In this document: positions 9,492-18,313 of the stretch, one piece after another
How positions within the stretch are numbered: position 1 is the stretch's first letter
Layout: the number at the start of each line of letters is the position of its first letter
From: Planctomycetota bacterium
GTDB taxonomy: Bacteria > Planctomycetota > Phycisphaerae > UBA1845 > UTPLA1
Assembly: GCA_016712275.1 (NCBI GenBank)
Contig: JADJRI010000018.1
Location: 1-64,000, forward strand
Length of the DNA: 64,000 nt
Direction of reading: 5' to 3'
The notes under the pieces: model-generated
Seen by the model: only the letters and a program-made list of their open reading frames with translations
What the model was told of the DNA's origin: nothing
Databases searched by the model: none
Translations under genes and position numbers: made by a program

Positions 9492-10537
9492 AGCCCCTCA
9501 CGCCAACCAGATATGCGGCGAGCCTCGGCGCGTGTTTGTTTCTCGTGCTGCTTGTGGTCATCCTCGGTCCCGGCATCGGCCAAAGCGAAAGCGGCATCGG
9601 CTTTTTGGAAGCCTGGCGAGCCTGGCTTGATCCGGATCAGCGTCCGACGGACTACAACATTGCTTTCTCTTTGCGATTTCCGCGCACGCTCCTGGCGCTG
9701 CAGGCCGGCATCACATTGGGATTGTGCGGCGCGGTGTTTCAAATTTTGTTTCGCAATCCGCTCGCGACACCCTACACGCTCGGCATCTCCAGCGGCGGCT
9801 CGTTGGGTGCGCTCGTTGCGATCAGGCTCGGCTTGCAGCTTGAGCTGTGGGGAATCACTTCTGTTGCGCTCTGTGCGTTCGTCGGCGCCGTTTCGGTCAT
9901 CGGATTGATTTTTCTCTTCGCCCGCGGTCTGCGACGCCTCACCACGACGGAACTGCTGCTGGCCGGCGTGACGATGGGCCTTTTTTGTTCGGCCATGATG
10001 ATGCTGGTGACGTACCTTTCCACCGAGCGTCAGACCTTTGACATGGTGCGATGGATGATGGGCTCCATCGTGAGCATCAGTCTGCAGGATTCGTTGATGA
10101 ATCTTCCGCTGCTCGCAATCTCATGGGTTGTCTTGATTGCACTCGCCCGCTCCCTGAATCAATACATGATGGGGGATGAGATCTCGGCGACGCGCGGCAT
10201 CAACGTGAATGGTCTGCAAATCGCGTGCATTGTTTTTGCCTCGCTGGCTACCGGCGCGATTGTCGCATCATGCGGGCCGATTGGCTTTGTCGGCCTGGTC
10301 GTCCCGCAAATCGTCGTGCTGGTTCTCGGCCGCGATTGCCGACTTCTGCTTCCCTGTTCGGCATTGCTGGGCGGGGCGTTTCTCGCGATTTGCGACTGGT
10401 TCGCGCAGCTCGCTCTCGGCTGGATGGGGAATATCTCCGGGCGGACGCTCTCCAGCGCGACGCTGCCCACCGGTGTGGTCACGGCCATCGTCGGCGTGCC
10501 CATTTTTCTTGTGCTCCTTCGCCGCAGAGCAAAGTGA
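9488..10537 (+). CDS. btuC: ABC importer permease, BtuC/FecCD family
   Basis: A 349-residue polytopic membrane protein of the FecCD family, with about ten hydrophobic segments. Family motifs include NIAFSLRFPRTLLALQAG, GAVFQILFRNPLATPYTLGI (the signature FxxxFRNPLAxPxxLG) and a C-terminal GPIGFVGLVVPQIV region that contacts the ATPase. It forms the translocation pore for the substrate delivered by the upstream lipoprotein. The ATG at 9488 overlaps the ATPase stop (ATGA). It is the last gene of the three-gene operon and is intact. Confidence 0.9.
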   Translation: MKPLTPTRYAASLGACLFLVLLVVILGPGIGQSESGIGFLEAWRAWLDPDQRPTDYNIAFSLRFPRTLLALQAGITLGLCGAVFQILFRNPLATPYTLGISSGGSLGALVAIRLGLQLELWGITSVALCAFVGAVSVIGLIFLFARGLRRLTTTELLLAGVTMGLFCSAMMMLVTYLSTERQTFDMVRWMMGSIVSISLQDSLMNLPLLAISWVVLIALARSLNQYMMGDEISATRGINVNGLQIACIVFASLATGAIVASCGPIGFVGLVVPQIVVLVLGRDCRLLLPCSALLGGAFLAICDWFAQLALGWMGNISGRTLSSATLPTGVVTAIVGVPIFLVLLRRRAK

Positions 10538-10682
10538 TTTTCTCGATTTGAGGAGCTGCCTTGCAGCAGCGGTCAGCAGGCCATGTCCACGATTCGCCGC
10601 ACTCGATTGAGGCACTTCGCGTGCATGACTGCCAATTCGTTGCCGAATGCGGCCAATCCACGTAGCATGGCTATCGACGCCT

Positions 10683-11322
10683 ATGAATGACTCTGATCCG
10701 ATCATCGAGAATCGCCGGCAGACGGATCGCTCGCGCCGTCGCACACGCATGATGATCGGCGTCGCGACGTTACTGATTGCTTCCGGCGTCGTTGGCGGTG
10801 TATCACTTTACCATCGCTATTACGGAATTCCCAAACGATTTGCGGTTGTGGATGATCGCATCCTCTATCGCTCCGCCCAGCCGAAGCCCGCTCAAATCAC
10901 CCACGTCATCGACGACCTTGGCATCAAGACCATCGTCATCGCGCGTGAGGGCACCAGCCGAAATGTGCCGGATGAAGTCAAAATCGGCGAACAGCATGGC
11001 GCCCGGGTCGTGAACATACCGGTGGAAAGTCGCCGCCCCATTCCCGATTCCCAGATTGAAGCTTTTTTTTCAGATCGTGGATGATCCCGCGCAACAGCCG
11101 GTCCTGGTTCATTGTTCCGCGGGACGCCACCGCACCGGCCTGCTGTGTGCCCTTTACCGCATCGAGCGACAGGGTTGGACGGTCGAGCGGGCCATGGAGG
11201 AAATGCTTTCGTTCGGGTTCAATCAGGATTCGCAGTCGGCCGTCTATCTGCAACTAAAGGCTTATAAGCCGGGACAATTTCAACGAAGGCTGGGTTCCAC
11301 GACGAAACAAGCGGAACCATAG
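10683..11322 (+). CDS. Membrane-anchored dual-specificity/tyrosine phosphatase (one frameshift)
   Basis: The protein has about 213 residues: a basic cytoplasmic N-terminus, one membrane segment (MMIGVATLLIASGVVGGVSL) and a cysteine-phosphatase domain. The entry motif DRILYRSAQP is typical of SIW14/DSP-like phosphatases. The catalytic P-loop is HCSAGRHRTG (C-X5-R), with Cys as nucleophile. The frame breaks at an eight-T run (11062-11069); seven T's would give IEAFFQIVDDPAQQPVLVHC. The ATG at 10683 is chosen because it leads directly to the basic stretch and membrane segment; an in-frame ATG at 10647 is possible. The stop is at 11320-11322. The substrate is unknown. Confidence 0.78.
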
Positions 11323-11441
11323 CGCATTGAACCCGTGAGAATTCGGGTTTGGACAGGTGTCTCTGCCGTTTTTTCTCGGCAAGTAACCGGATGCATGGGA
11401 TCATCCGAAGTCGGCTGATGTGAATCTGATCATTCTCGATC

Positions 11442-11855
11442 ATGACGATGGATGGGAGAACGATTCTGCTGGGCGCATTTGATTTTTCCAACCTGCGGGC
11501 AACCTTAACTGAAGGCTCCAGCATAGAGCTGGGCTGGCTCCTGCTCGGTATTGCCGCGCAGGTCATTTTCCTGATCTGCCTCTTCGGCCAGTGGTATGTG
11601 ACGCGCAAACGCGGAAGAATGGTGCTTCCGGTCGGGATGATCTATCTGGGTCTGCTGGCAACAATACTGCTGCTGATTTACGCATCGGTGCGGCACGACA
11701 TTGTCTTTGTGGTCGGCCAGTTGGTGAACATGCTGATCGGCTTTCGTCTGTTGGAAGTGGTCGGCTCGGTGAACGAGGTTGTGCATCATCGTGATGAAAC
11801 GCCATTCCCCGAAATTCGTCCCGATTCCGCGGAACGAAAGCCGCGCGATCAATAG
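11442..11855 (+). CDS. Lipid A biosynthesis N-terminal domain (LAB_N) membrane protein
   Basis: A 137-residue membrane protein with three hydrophobic helices. The segment from IAAQVIFLICLFGQWYVTRK to VGQLVNMLIGFRLLEVV matches the LAB_N domain (pattern: helix, QW, basic pair, VPV, LLLLIYA, R-D-VF-GQ). That domain occurs N-terminal to some lipid-A-disaccharide synthases and as stand-alone proteins beside glycosyltransferases. No LpxB domain follows. It ends in a charged cytoplasmic tail (HHRDETPFPEIRPD). It lies between the phosphatase and a convergent oxidoreductase, so context adds little. Confidence 0.72.
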   Translation: MTMDGRTILLGAFDFSNLRATLTEGSSIELGWLLLGIAAQVIFLICLFGQWYVTRKRGRMVLPVGMIYLGLLATILLLIYASVRHDIVFVVGQLVNMLIGFRLLEVVGSVNEVVHHRDETPFPEIRPDSAERKPRDQ

Positions 11856-11962
11856 CGGCAGACCTGCGTCGGTTGCATGATTCTTGTGGGAAGTACGATT
11901 ACGTTAAGGGGAGTCGCTCACAGCGAGCTGAGAATCGACAACCAGTCTATCGAGAGACAGCA

Positions 11963-13300
11963 TCAACTTTGCAGCATCGCATGAATGCCCCGGGCCGCGA
12001 TTTTTCCTTCCTGCACCGCGTCGACCACCTCGGCCCCCTTGCTGGTGCAATCGCCGCCCGCAAATAGTTTCTTGATCGATGTGGCGCCGGTGGCCCGATC
12101 GGCCACCACGCGGCCGCGCTCCACTTTGAGCCCTGGAACGGCACTGAACAAGTCGATCAACGCCTCCTGCCCCAGCGCTTTGATCACCATGTCGGCGTGA
12201 AGAACAAACTCCGAGCCGGCCACGTATTCGAGTTTCGCGGTTCTTCCTTCGCCCGTTTGCTTTGTTCGCGCGAATTCAACGCCTGCGGCCATTCCGCCGC
12301 GATCGACCACGCGCACGGGGGCCGCTGAAAACTCCCAGCGAATTCCATCGGATTTGGTTAACTCGTACTCATATTTGAATGCCGGCATGGCTTCCTCGCC
12401 GCGCCGATAGGCAATGGTTACTTGCTCCGCCCCCAGTCGAACCGCCGCCGTCGCGACATCGACCGCCGTGTTTCCGCCGCCGATGACGATGACGTTTTTT
12501 CCGCATTCGCATTGGTCGAGCGGCTTCAAATGGGTCTGAAAGATGAAGTCGAGTGCCTCCCAGACGCCCGGTAGCGTTTCCCCGTCGATGCCCAGCGCGG
12601 CCGTTTTGCCCAGCCCCACGGCAAGAAACACGGCATCATAATCGTTCAATAATTTCGAGACGCCCGCGCCATCGACCGGCGAGCTGCACCGCAGGTCGAT
12701 GCCGCCGATCGCCTTGACCTGCTCGACTTCGGACAGTGCAAAGGCCGTGTCATATTTATAGACCGCGATGCCATGGGTGTTGATGCCGCCGGGCAACTCC
12801 CGCGCTTCGAATACCGTCACCGCGTGTCCCGCTTTTCGAAGCTCATGGGCACAGGTCAGGCCGGCCGGCCCGCCGCCGACAATCGCCACCCGTTTACCGG
12901 TGCTTTTTCCGGCCTCGAAAAATGTTGCACCCTGGTCGCGCGCTTCATCGCAGGCAAAGCGCTGCAACCGCCCGATTTTGACCGGCGCCTGAAGCAACGT
13001 GTTGTCCACGCACGCACCTTCGCACAACACCTCGGTGGGGCAGGCACGGGCGCACGATCCGCCAAAGATGTTGGACTCGAGAATCGTCTCCGCGGCGCCA
13101 ACCGGATTCTTGTGCAGAATCTGGCGGATGAACTTGGGTACATCGATTTGCGTAGGACAAGCACGGGTGCAGGGTGCGTCATAGCAGAATAAGCACCGCG
13201 CCGCCTCGCCGATCGCCTCATCGGACGAGTAACGGGGTTCGAGCTCTGCGAAGTTCTGCGCGAGCTGCCGCGCCCGATCGGATTCTGTGCCTTGTTTCAT
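11963..13300 (-). CDS. NAD(P)-dependent oxidoreductase, GltD/PreT type
   Basis: A 445-residue flavoprotein of the glutamate synthase small-subunit family. The N-terminus has the Fe-S-binding cysteines (CLFCYDAPCTRACP and CARACPTEVLCEGACV). Two Rossmann motifs follow: GGGPAGLTCAHELRKAG for FAD and GGGNTAVDVATAA for NAD(P). The C-terminus has the FAD motif KKLFAGGDCTSKGAEVVDAV. The IDVPKFIRQI segment is closer to the dihydropyrimidine dehydrogenase subunit PreT than to classical GltD. No PreA- or GltB-like partner is in the window, so the electron acceptor is open. The gene is intact and convergent with the LAB_N gene. Confidence 0.85.
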   Translation of the reverse strand: MKQGTESDRARQLAQNFAELEPRYSSDEAIGEAARCLFCYDAPCTRACPTQIDVPKFIRQILHKNPVGAAETILESNIFGGSCARACPTEVLCEGACVDNTLLQAPVKIGRLQRFACDEARDQGATFFEAGKSTGKRVAIVGGGPAGLTCAHELRKAGHAVTVFEARELPGGINTHGIAVYKYDTAFALSEVEQVKAIGGIDLRCSSPVDGAGVSKLLNDYDAVFLAVGLGKTAALGIDGETLPGVWEALDFIFQTHLKPLDQCECGKNVIVIGGGNTAVDVATAAVRLGAEQVTIAYRRGEEAMPAFKYEYELTKSDGIRWEFSAAPVRVVDRGGMAAGVEFARTKQTGEGRTAKLEYVAGSEFVLHADMVIKALGQEALIDLFSAVPGLKVERGRVVADRATGATSIKKLFAGGDCTSKGAEVVDAVQEGKIAARGIHAMLQS

Positions 13301-13884
13301 GGGGCCCGATTATAACCAATGACCCTAAGGCGACCTTAGGGATGAAGAAAATGATGGTGGACCCTGGCAGTACTGGAATGAACGGGCTCGGCTGCATCGT
13401 TTTACCAACGCGCAAATCATGCCGAGACCCGCGCAGCGAGGCCGTGACCCGCTGAGATTAGGTATGCGTTCGGAGTGTTTCATTATTGGACCATACCACA
13501 AGATGTTGTGTATTGAACTAATATTGGGTTGTGATTTTGTGTAATTCACAGCCTCGTGTTGCACCAGTGGAATCGTTGTTAGTGCTTTAATTTCAACGGT
13601 TTGCCCGATAATTGCGCGAGTTTACGCCAGTGCTTGTATTATGAATCTGTAATCATGCAAACCTACATATAGTGGGTTCTGCGTCCATGAAAAACTCAAG
13701 TTTCAATACTGTCCATGCCGATATTTCTGGTATGACGGGAAGCACGCAAAGGGCCTCGCGACAGGCAGATTTTGCCCCCTTCGTGTAACCCAGAAAAAAA
13801 GTAAATTATCAGACGAGCAAAAGGCAAGTTCATAACGTAGGCAATGTGAGGCGGGGCAGCAGAAGAAGCAGGATGGTTGGTAAT
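13301..13884. other. AT-richer intergenic region between the oxidoreductase and the flgM-like gene
   Basis: A stretch of 584 bp with no gene that can be supported. It holds the palindrome at 13323-13341 and is clearly richer in A+T than its neighbours between about 13460 and 13720. That is compatible with promoters for the divergently transcribed genes on both sides. Small open frames here look random (Cys/Phe/Tyr-rich, no ribosome-binding site). Confidence 0.5.
13323..13341. promoter_or_regulatory. Perfect palindrome upstream of the GltD/PreT-type gene
   Basis: CCCTAAGG (13323-13330) and CCTTAGGG (13334-13341) flank CGA, a perfect 8-bp dyad 22 bp upstream of the oxidoreductase start codon at 13300. 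The position fits either an operator or an mRNA-leader hairpin close to the start. No regulator is identified. Confidence 0.4.
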
Positions 13885-14160
13885 ATGACGGACGTAAACG
13901 CAATCGGAACACTGGCCTCGACCACAACTCTAAGGGAATTCGCTCACCAGTCCTTCAAGCGAACGTCGGACGAAGGCAACTAGCAATTTGGCGATCGGGT
14001 GGAAATCTCTGAGGTGGCTGCGTTTCTCAGTCGGCTGGCGGAGTTGCCGGAGACCAGGGCACGCAAGATCGTGGATATTCGTAACGTGATCCAAAACGAC
14101 TCCTATGACGTGGACAGTAAATTGAATGCCGCCGTCGATAAGCTCTTCGCCGAGCTTTGA
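13885..14160 (+). CDS. flgM: FlgM-like anti-sigma-28 factor, interrupted by one in-frame TAG
   Basis: Read through from ATG 13885 to TGA 14158-14160, this single frame encodes 91 codons with one amber codon at 13981-13983. The C-terminal 50 residues match FlgM: GDRVEISEVAAFLSRLAELPETRARKIVDIRN, then DVDSKLNAAVDKLFAEL. The N-terminal 32 residues (MTDVNAIGTLASTTTLREFA) are Thr/Ser-rich, as in planctomycete FlgM proteins. FlgM binds and inhibits sigma-28 until the flagellar hook is complete. Unlike the other broken genes here, no frame change is involved: either a base substitution or a real nonsense mutation. A downstream GTG could give a 53-residue C-terminal product. A terminator follows. Confidence 0.6.
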
Positions 14161-14238
14161 TCGCAGCGACATACGCATGCGTCGGACTCAACACGACGCA
14201 TTCACAATCTTCCGTCGCAGTGCATGAAAATTGAAGAT

Positions 14239-14271
14239 GGGCCGCCCAGTCGGGCGGCCCGCTTCGTTTTT
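14239..14271 (+). terminator. Rho-independent terminator after the flgM-like gene
   Basis: GGGCCGCCC (14239-14247) and GGGCGGCCC (14252-14260) form a perfect 9-bp stem with loop AGTC, followed by GCTTCGTTTTT. It lies about 80 bp after the FlgM-like stop and before the next gene. This supports transcription of the small gene as its own unit. Confidence 0.7.
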
Positions 14272-14434
14272 ATCAGAGCCGCCGAATTGCCGCCAGGCGC
14301 TTCTTGACCCCGCCTTCGTGACATCGATACGATCAGTATGCGTGGCATGTGGCCGCTCCGCGCTGCATGCGCATGCAACGTCCGTCCCATCTTGTTTTCG
14401 GACGAACCTGATTGGCAGGAAGGGAATAGGAAGA

Positions 14435-15328
14435 ATGAAAGTGAACGACTTCAGTTTCCGCGGTCGCCGCGCGGGCCGGGATGCCGCCATGATTGGCGTG
14501 CTACTGGTTGGATCATGTGCGACTGTGTCACAGGCCTCATCCGTGGTCGCTATGAGCATCAGCACCATGGCCGATCATGCCGGGCAAGTGATCATGGGCG
14601 AAGTGACCTCGACGCGTAGCTACTGGGCTCAAAATCCAAAGCGCATCGAAACCGAGGTGACATTTGCGGGAGTTCAATATTTGAAGGGCCGGCACAGTTC
14701 GGCGACCGACACGTTTACACTCGTCGTTCCCGGAGGATCCATCGGCCGGACCTCGATGCGAATCTGCTGCGCGCCGGAATTCAAAGTCGGCGAGCGTCGT
14801 ATTCTCTTTCTCCTGCCGCAGTACAGGACTTTTCCAACAGTAGGGCTCGATCAAGGCGCATTCCAGATCATTCGTGACGCCGAGGGTATCGATCGGGTCT
14901 ATCAATCTGCGACGACTCCCGTTGTCGGATTCGACCGCGACACATTCGCGGTTCACGGCGGTCGCTCGGCGCGTGATGTTCATCAGCATCTTATCGATGC
15001 AAATGGGGCCATCGTGCGGACTGTTGAAACGGAATTCACCGAACTGCCTGCCATCGCACTGGGTGATTTCCTCAAAGTTGTGCAACCGATTCTCGATTCC
15101 AGTACGGATCATCAGATGAAGGAGCCGGCCGGTCGGCGCATACTCGTTGAATTAATAGCAACCACTTTGAAGGCCGCGCCGGGCGCATCGACAGCGGCTC
15201 AGCCCCAATCTGCGGTCGCGCCTAGTCAAGGTCGTGTAGCAAAACAGATTGTTCGTACACTTGATGAATCGACGCCGCGCGATACGCAAAAACCCGTCAA
15301 TGAGACAAGGCAGGGGGGAGCGCAATGA
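14435..15328 (+). CDS. Secreted protein coupled to the matrixin-type protease
   Basis: A protein of about 297 residues with a basic N-terminus and signal peptide (MIGVLLVGSCATVSQASS). The mature part opens with SISTMADHAGQVIMGEVTS, a pattern common in planctomycete exported proteins that carry an OB-like beta-barrel. It continues with TLVVPGGSIGRTSMRICCAPEFKVGERRILFLLPQ, and the C-terminus is Ala/Gln-rich. The start ATG 14435 has a purine-rich AGGAAG-type site upstream and gives a proper signal peptide; the longer open frame from 14231 runs through the terminator and is rejected. The stop overlaps the protease start (ATGA, 15325-15328), so the two are probably made together. The biochemical role is unknown. 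Confidence 0.65.
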   Translation: MKVNDFSFRGRRAGRDAAMIGVLLVGSCATVSQASSVVAMSISTMADHAGQVIMGEVTSTRSYWAQNPKRIETEVTFAGVQYLKGRHSSATDTFTLVVPGGSIGRTSMRICCAPEFKVGERRILFLLPQYRTFPTVGLDQGAFQIIRDAEGIDRVYQSATTPVVGFDRDTFAVHGGRSARDVHQHLIDANGAIVRTVETEFTELPAIALGDFLKVVQPILDSSTDHQMKEPAGRRILVELIATTLKAAPGASTAAQPQSAVAPSQGRVAKQIVRTLDESTPRDTQKPVNETRQGGAQ

Positions 15329-17148
15329 CACGCTTCCTCGGAAAATTGACCGGTTTTGCGATGTCGCTGGCCGTGCTCGCGATGGTCGCAATCAATGATC
15401 GCGCGGACGCATTCACCTGGTTTCAATACGGCCCCTATGACGTCGTATGGATCGGCGCTGCCAGCACGCGCTATCTGTCGCCCAGCACTTTTCCGCCGGG
15501 CAGCGATCCGGACGACATGATTCTCGAATCGATGGGCCTTTGGAATATCGTGCCGGCGTGCGACTTTGAATACGACTATTTTCGAAATGCGCAGGACTAC
15601 CCCGTCGACAATTTCGACGGGTATAGCGACACAATCGCCGTGCCGGCCGCTTCCCTCGACCCCGGCGTGCTTGGCGTCACTTATCTCGTGAACGACGGCC
15701 CGGTCTGGTATGACATGGACATGGCATTCAGCGACTTGCCGCTTGGGGTCGGTTACAATTTCGACCCCAATCCATCGTGCGCGGTCGTCACCGCGCCGAC
15801 GCCGACCAACGGCTTTTCCTTTCTGCTCGTCGCCGTTCATGAAATGGGACACGCACTCGGCCTCGGCCATGATCCGCAGGGCACGGAAACGCCGGGCACG
15901 CCGTTTCTCGTCGCCACCATGAACCCGCGCTACCCCAGCGGCGGACCGATCGGACAGGAGAACATCATCGAGCTTCACGCCGATGATCGAAACGGCGCCC
16001 GCTTCCTGTATCCCCATTCCGGTCCGACCGAGCCCTATGTCGATCTGGCCCAGGCGAGCTACTCCTATGGCGCCATTGCCGGCAGGGCGATTCCCGTTTT
16101 CTTCACGCCCACGACGGTGGCACCGGGCGGCGCCCTGACGGTGCGATCCGTCATCGAGAATCTCGGCGTTGCCAATGCCGTCAATGTGCGCCAAGGCTTT
16201 TACCTGTCGAGCAATCCGCTCATTGAAACCACCGATACCCTGCTCGCAGATGTCCGCTGGGATCTCGCATTCGAAGACGCGATCGACTTCAACGCCGATG
16301 TCGATCTTCCAGCGGATATTACGGCCGGCACCTATTACCTCGGCACAATCTTCGATGACTTGAACGAAGTGGCCGAACTCTACGAGGACAACAACGCCGC
16401 GTCCTATTGCACGCCGCTTACCATTTCCCGGCTGTTTCCCGTCATCAACGACATTTTTCAAACGTCGGCCACATGCGGCCAGACCTTCATCGGACCGACG
16501 CCGACGGTCACCCATCCGATCAACATGGCGCCGATCACATGGTCGATCGACAATCCGCAGCCCGGCATGACAATCAACCCGTCCACCGGCGTGGTGACGT
16601 GGCCAAATCCGGCGCCGTCGCAGTTTCCATATCAGGTGTTCTTGCGTGCAACAAACAGCGCGGGCGCTTCGACAAAGTCGATGCTCATCGGCGTCGGCAA
16701 CGCGTCGCCGCAGATTAACCCGATTCCGAACGAAGTATGGTCGGCATGCGGCGGTGTCTATGTCGGCCCGACGCCCGGCGTGACCAATCCTTCGTGCATG
16801 AATCCGATTGTGAACTGGTCGCTCGATTCCGGCCCGCCGGGCATGACCGTCAATTTCAGTACAGGCGTGGTTTCCTGGCCCATTCCCGTTGCGCGGACAA
16901 CTCCATATACAGTCACCCTTCGCGCCACCAATGGCGTTGGAAACGGTACGCAGACGTTTCAACTCTCCATCACCAGCGGCGGGGACCTCACCGGCGATGG
17001 CTTCGTGACGACGGCCGACGTCCAATCCTTCGTCGATGTCCTGCTCGGCTTGGATCTCGCCCACTTAGAGGACGCAGACGTGAATTGCGACGGTCTGGTC
17101 GATGGGCGCGATCTCAGCGCATTTGTTCAAGTGTTGCTTGGAAATTAG
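15325..17148 (+). CDS. Secreted matrixin-type metalloprotease with CARDB, Ig-like repeats and dockerin-like end
   Basis: A 607-residue exported protease. After a signal peptide (LAMVAINDRADA), the catalytic domain carries the zinc motif HEMGHALGLGH (about residues 172-182). A Met-turn (ATMNPRYPSG) lies downstream, placing it in the M10/matrixin group. Next comes a CARDB-like adhesion domain (VAPGGALTVRSVIENLGVAN ... VAELYEDNN), then two putative Ig-type repeats (PGMTINPSTGVVTWP and PGMTVNFSTGVVSWP). The end is a dockerin-like pair of calcium loops (DLTGDGFVTTADV and DVNCDGLVDGRDL). It probably acts at or outside the cell surface. The frame is intact across all domains. Confidence 0.88.
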   Translation: MTRFLGKLTGFAMSLAVLAMVAINDRADAFTWFQYGPYDVVWIGAASTRYLSPSTFPPGSDPDDMILESMGLWNIVPACDFEYDYFRNAQDYPVDNFDGYSDTIAVPAASLDPGVLGVTYLVNDGPVWYDMDMAFSDLPLGVGYNFDPNPSCAVVTAPTPTNGFSFLLVAVHEMGHALGLGHDPQGTETPGTPFLVATMNPRYPSGGPIGQENIIELHADDRNGARFLYPHSGPTEPYVDLAQASYSYGAIAGRAIPVFFTPTTVAPGGALTVRSVIENLGVANAVNVRQGFYLSSNPLIETTDTLLADVRWDLAFEDAIDFNADVDLPADITAGTYYLGTIFDDLNEVAELYEDNNAASYCTPLTISRLFPVINDIFQTSATCGQTFIGPTPTVTHPINMAPITWSIDNPQPGMTINPSTGVVTWPNPAPSQFPYQVFLRATNSAGASTKSMLIGVGNASPQINPIPNEVWSACGGVYVGPTPGVTNPSCMNPIVNWSLDSGPPGMTVNFSTGVVSWPIPVARTTPYTVTLRATNGVGNGTQTFQLSITSGGDLTGDGFVTTADVQSFVDVLLGLDLAHLEDADVNCDGLVDGRDLSAFVQVLLGN

Positions 17149-17197
17149 TCGGCGGAAACAAAGTCACCGATCCCGGTGTGATTCCAATTTGATCAAG

Positions 17198-17232
17198 AAA
17201 AGACCATGTGGTTCATCGTATGGGCTTTTTTT
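17198..17232 (+). terminator. Probable terminator after the protease gene
   Basis: AAAAGACCAT (17198-17207) can pair with ATGGGCTTTT (17220-17229) with one mismatch, and the right arm runs into seven T's (17226-17232). It lies 50-80 bp after the matrixin stop and before the zinc-importer operator. Confidence 0.5.
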
Positions 17233-17277
17233 GTCGCGCGCGGGGAGATTTGTGCGGCTGGTTGATTTCATGGGTGC

Positions 17278-17294
17278 GTATTACAATGTAATAC
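17278..17294. promoter_or_regulatory. Fur/Zur-like palindrome upstream of znuA
   Basis: GTATTACAATGTAATAC is a perfect 7-bp dyad with a 3-bp centre, ending 24 bp before the znuA start. Length, AT-rich composition and position match operators of Fur-family regulators, and upstream of a zinc importer the obvious candidate is Zur. A zur gene is not in the window, so the regulator is inferred from context. Confidence 0.55.
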
Positions 17295-17318
17295 CGAAAC
17301 GCCAGGCCCGCTGAAATT

Positions 17319-18288
17319 ATGAAACATGCGATGATTCAACTTGTTGCGTTCCTTCCGGTCATGCTGCTGTGCCCGGCATGCGATAATGCGAAATCCTCCA
17401 CTTCCACGACATGGCCCGCAGCCGACGAAAAGCTGACCGTGGCCGTTTCAATACAGCCGCAGATCTACTTTGTGCAGCGCATCGGCGGCGATCGCGTCGA
17501 TGTTCACTCGGTCCTGTCGCCCGGTCAGTCGCATGGCGCGTTCGATCCCTCGGGCCGGCAGATGGAAAGGCTGAAGCAGGCGAAGGCGTTTTTTCGAATT
17601 GGCGTTGCGTTTGAATCAGTGCTCATCGCAAAACTGCGCGACATGTCCCCCACGGTCGAGGTCATCGACACCCGCGACGGCATTCAACTCTTGCACCTGA
17701 GCGAGCATCATCACGATGGAGCGCCCGGCGAAAGCCATGATCACGCCGTAGGCACGGCGGAAAACGGCCATGTCTGCGGCGACAACGAGCTTGATCCCCA
17801 CATCTGGCTCGATCCCGATCTCGTGCGTGTCCAGGCCAAGATGATCTGCGCGGGATTGAAGCAGATTGCGCCCCAGTATTCCGATGAATTCAACAGAAAT
17901 CTTGTCTCGTTCGATGACGAATTGGTGGCGATGGATGCCAGATTTATGGCACTCTTCAAACCGTACAAGGGCAGGACCGTCCTCGTGTTTCATCCCTCCT
18001 TCGCCTATTTTTGCAAACGCTACGGACTCAAACAGCTTGTCATTTGAATCGGAGGGAAAGGAACCCGGCCCGCGTCGTCTGTCGGAGTTGATGCAAGCCG
18101 CCAAGGCCGCCGATGCGAAGGTCGTGTTTTCGCAGGCGGAGTATTCCTCAAAAAGCGCCAAGGCGATCGCCGAAGCCATCGGCGGGCGCCTCGTGCTTGT
18201 CGCGCCGCAATCGCCCGATTGGGCGGCCAATCTGGAAACCATGGCCCGATCGCTGGCTGATTCGTTCGCAAACGGGGGAGCCGATTGA
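17319..18288 (+). CDS. znuA: Zinc ABC importer substrate-binding lipoprotein ZnuA (one frameshift)
   Basis: A cluster A-I (TroA/ZnuA) metal-binding protein of about 322 residues, starting with a lipoprotein signal (LLCPAC). Metal-ligand positions are visible: GQSHGAFDPSG, ELDPHIWLDP and VFHPSFAYF. Between the first two sits a His-rich loop (EHHHDGAPGESHDH), the usual mark of zinc-specific members. The frame is lost near 18043, where an extra T creates a false stop. Removing it gives GLKQLVIESEGKEPGPRRL and runs to TGA 18286-18288. The metal is assigned from the loop and operon, not proved. Confidence 0.88.
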
Positions 18289-18313
18289 AAATGAACTCCT
18301 GCGAGGTGGCGCC

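Noticed and set aside
11056..11322. Separate small phosphatase gene starting after the T8 run
   Set aside because: It is the C-terminal half of the phosphatase; the N-terminal half lacks the catalytic loop and the two join with one base removed.
13530..13550. CRP-like half sites TGTGA and TCACA
   Set aside because: The spacer is 11 bp rather than 6, so it does not match a CRP/FNR site.
13585..13611. Sigma-28-like -10 element CCCGATAA upstream of the flgM-like gene
   Set aside because: No TAAA-type -35 at the required 15-bp spacing, and it lies 274 bp from the start codon.
15226..17064. Minus-strand frame of about 612 codons opposite the matrixin gene
   Set aside because: Shadow of a multi-domain protease with clear catalytic motif; no independent support.
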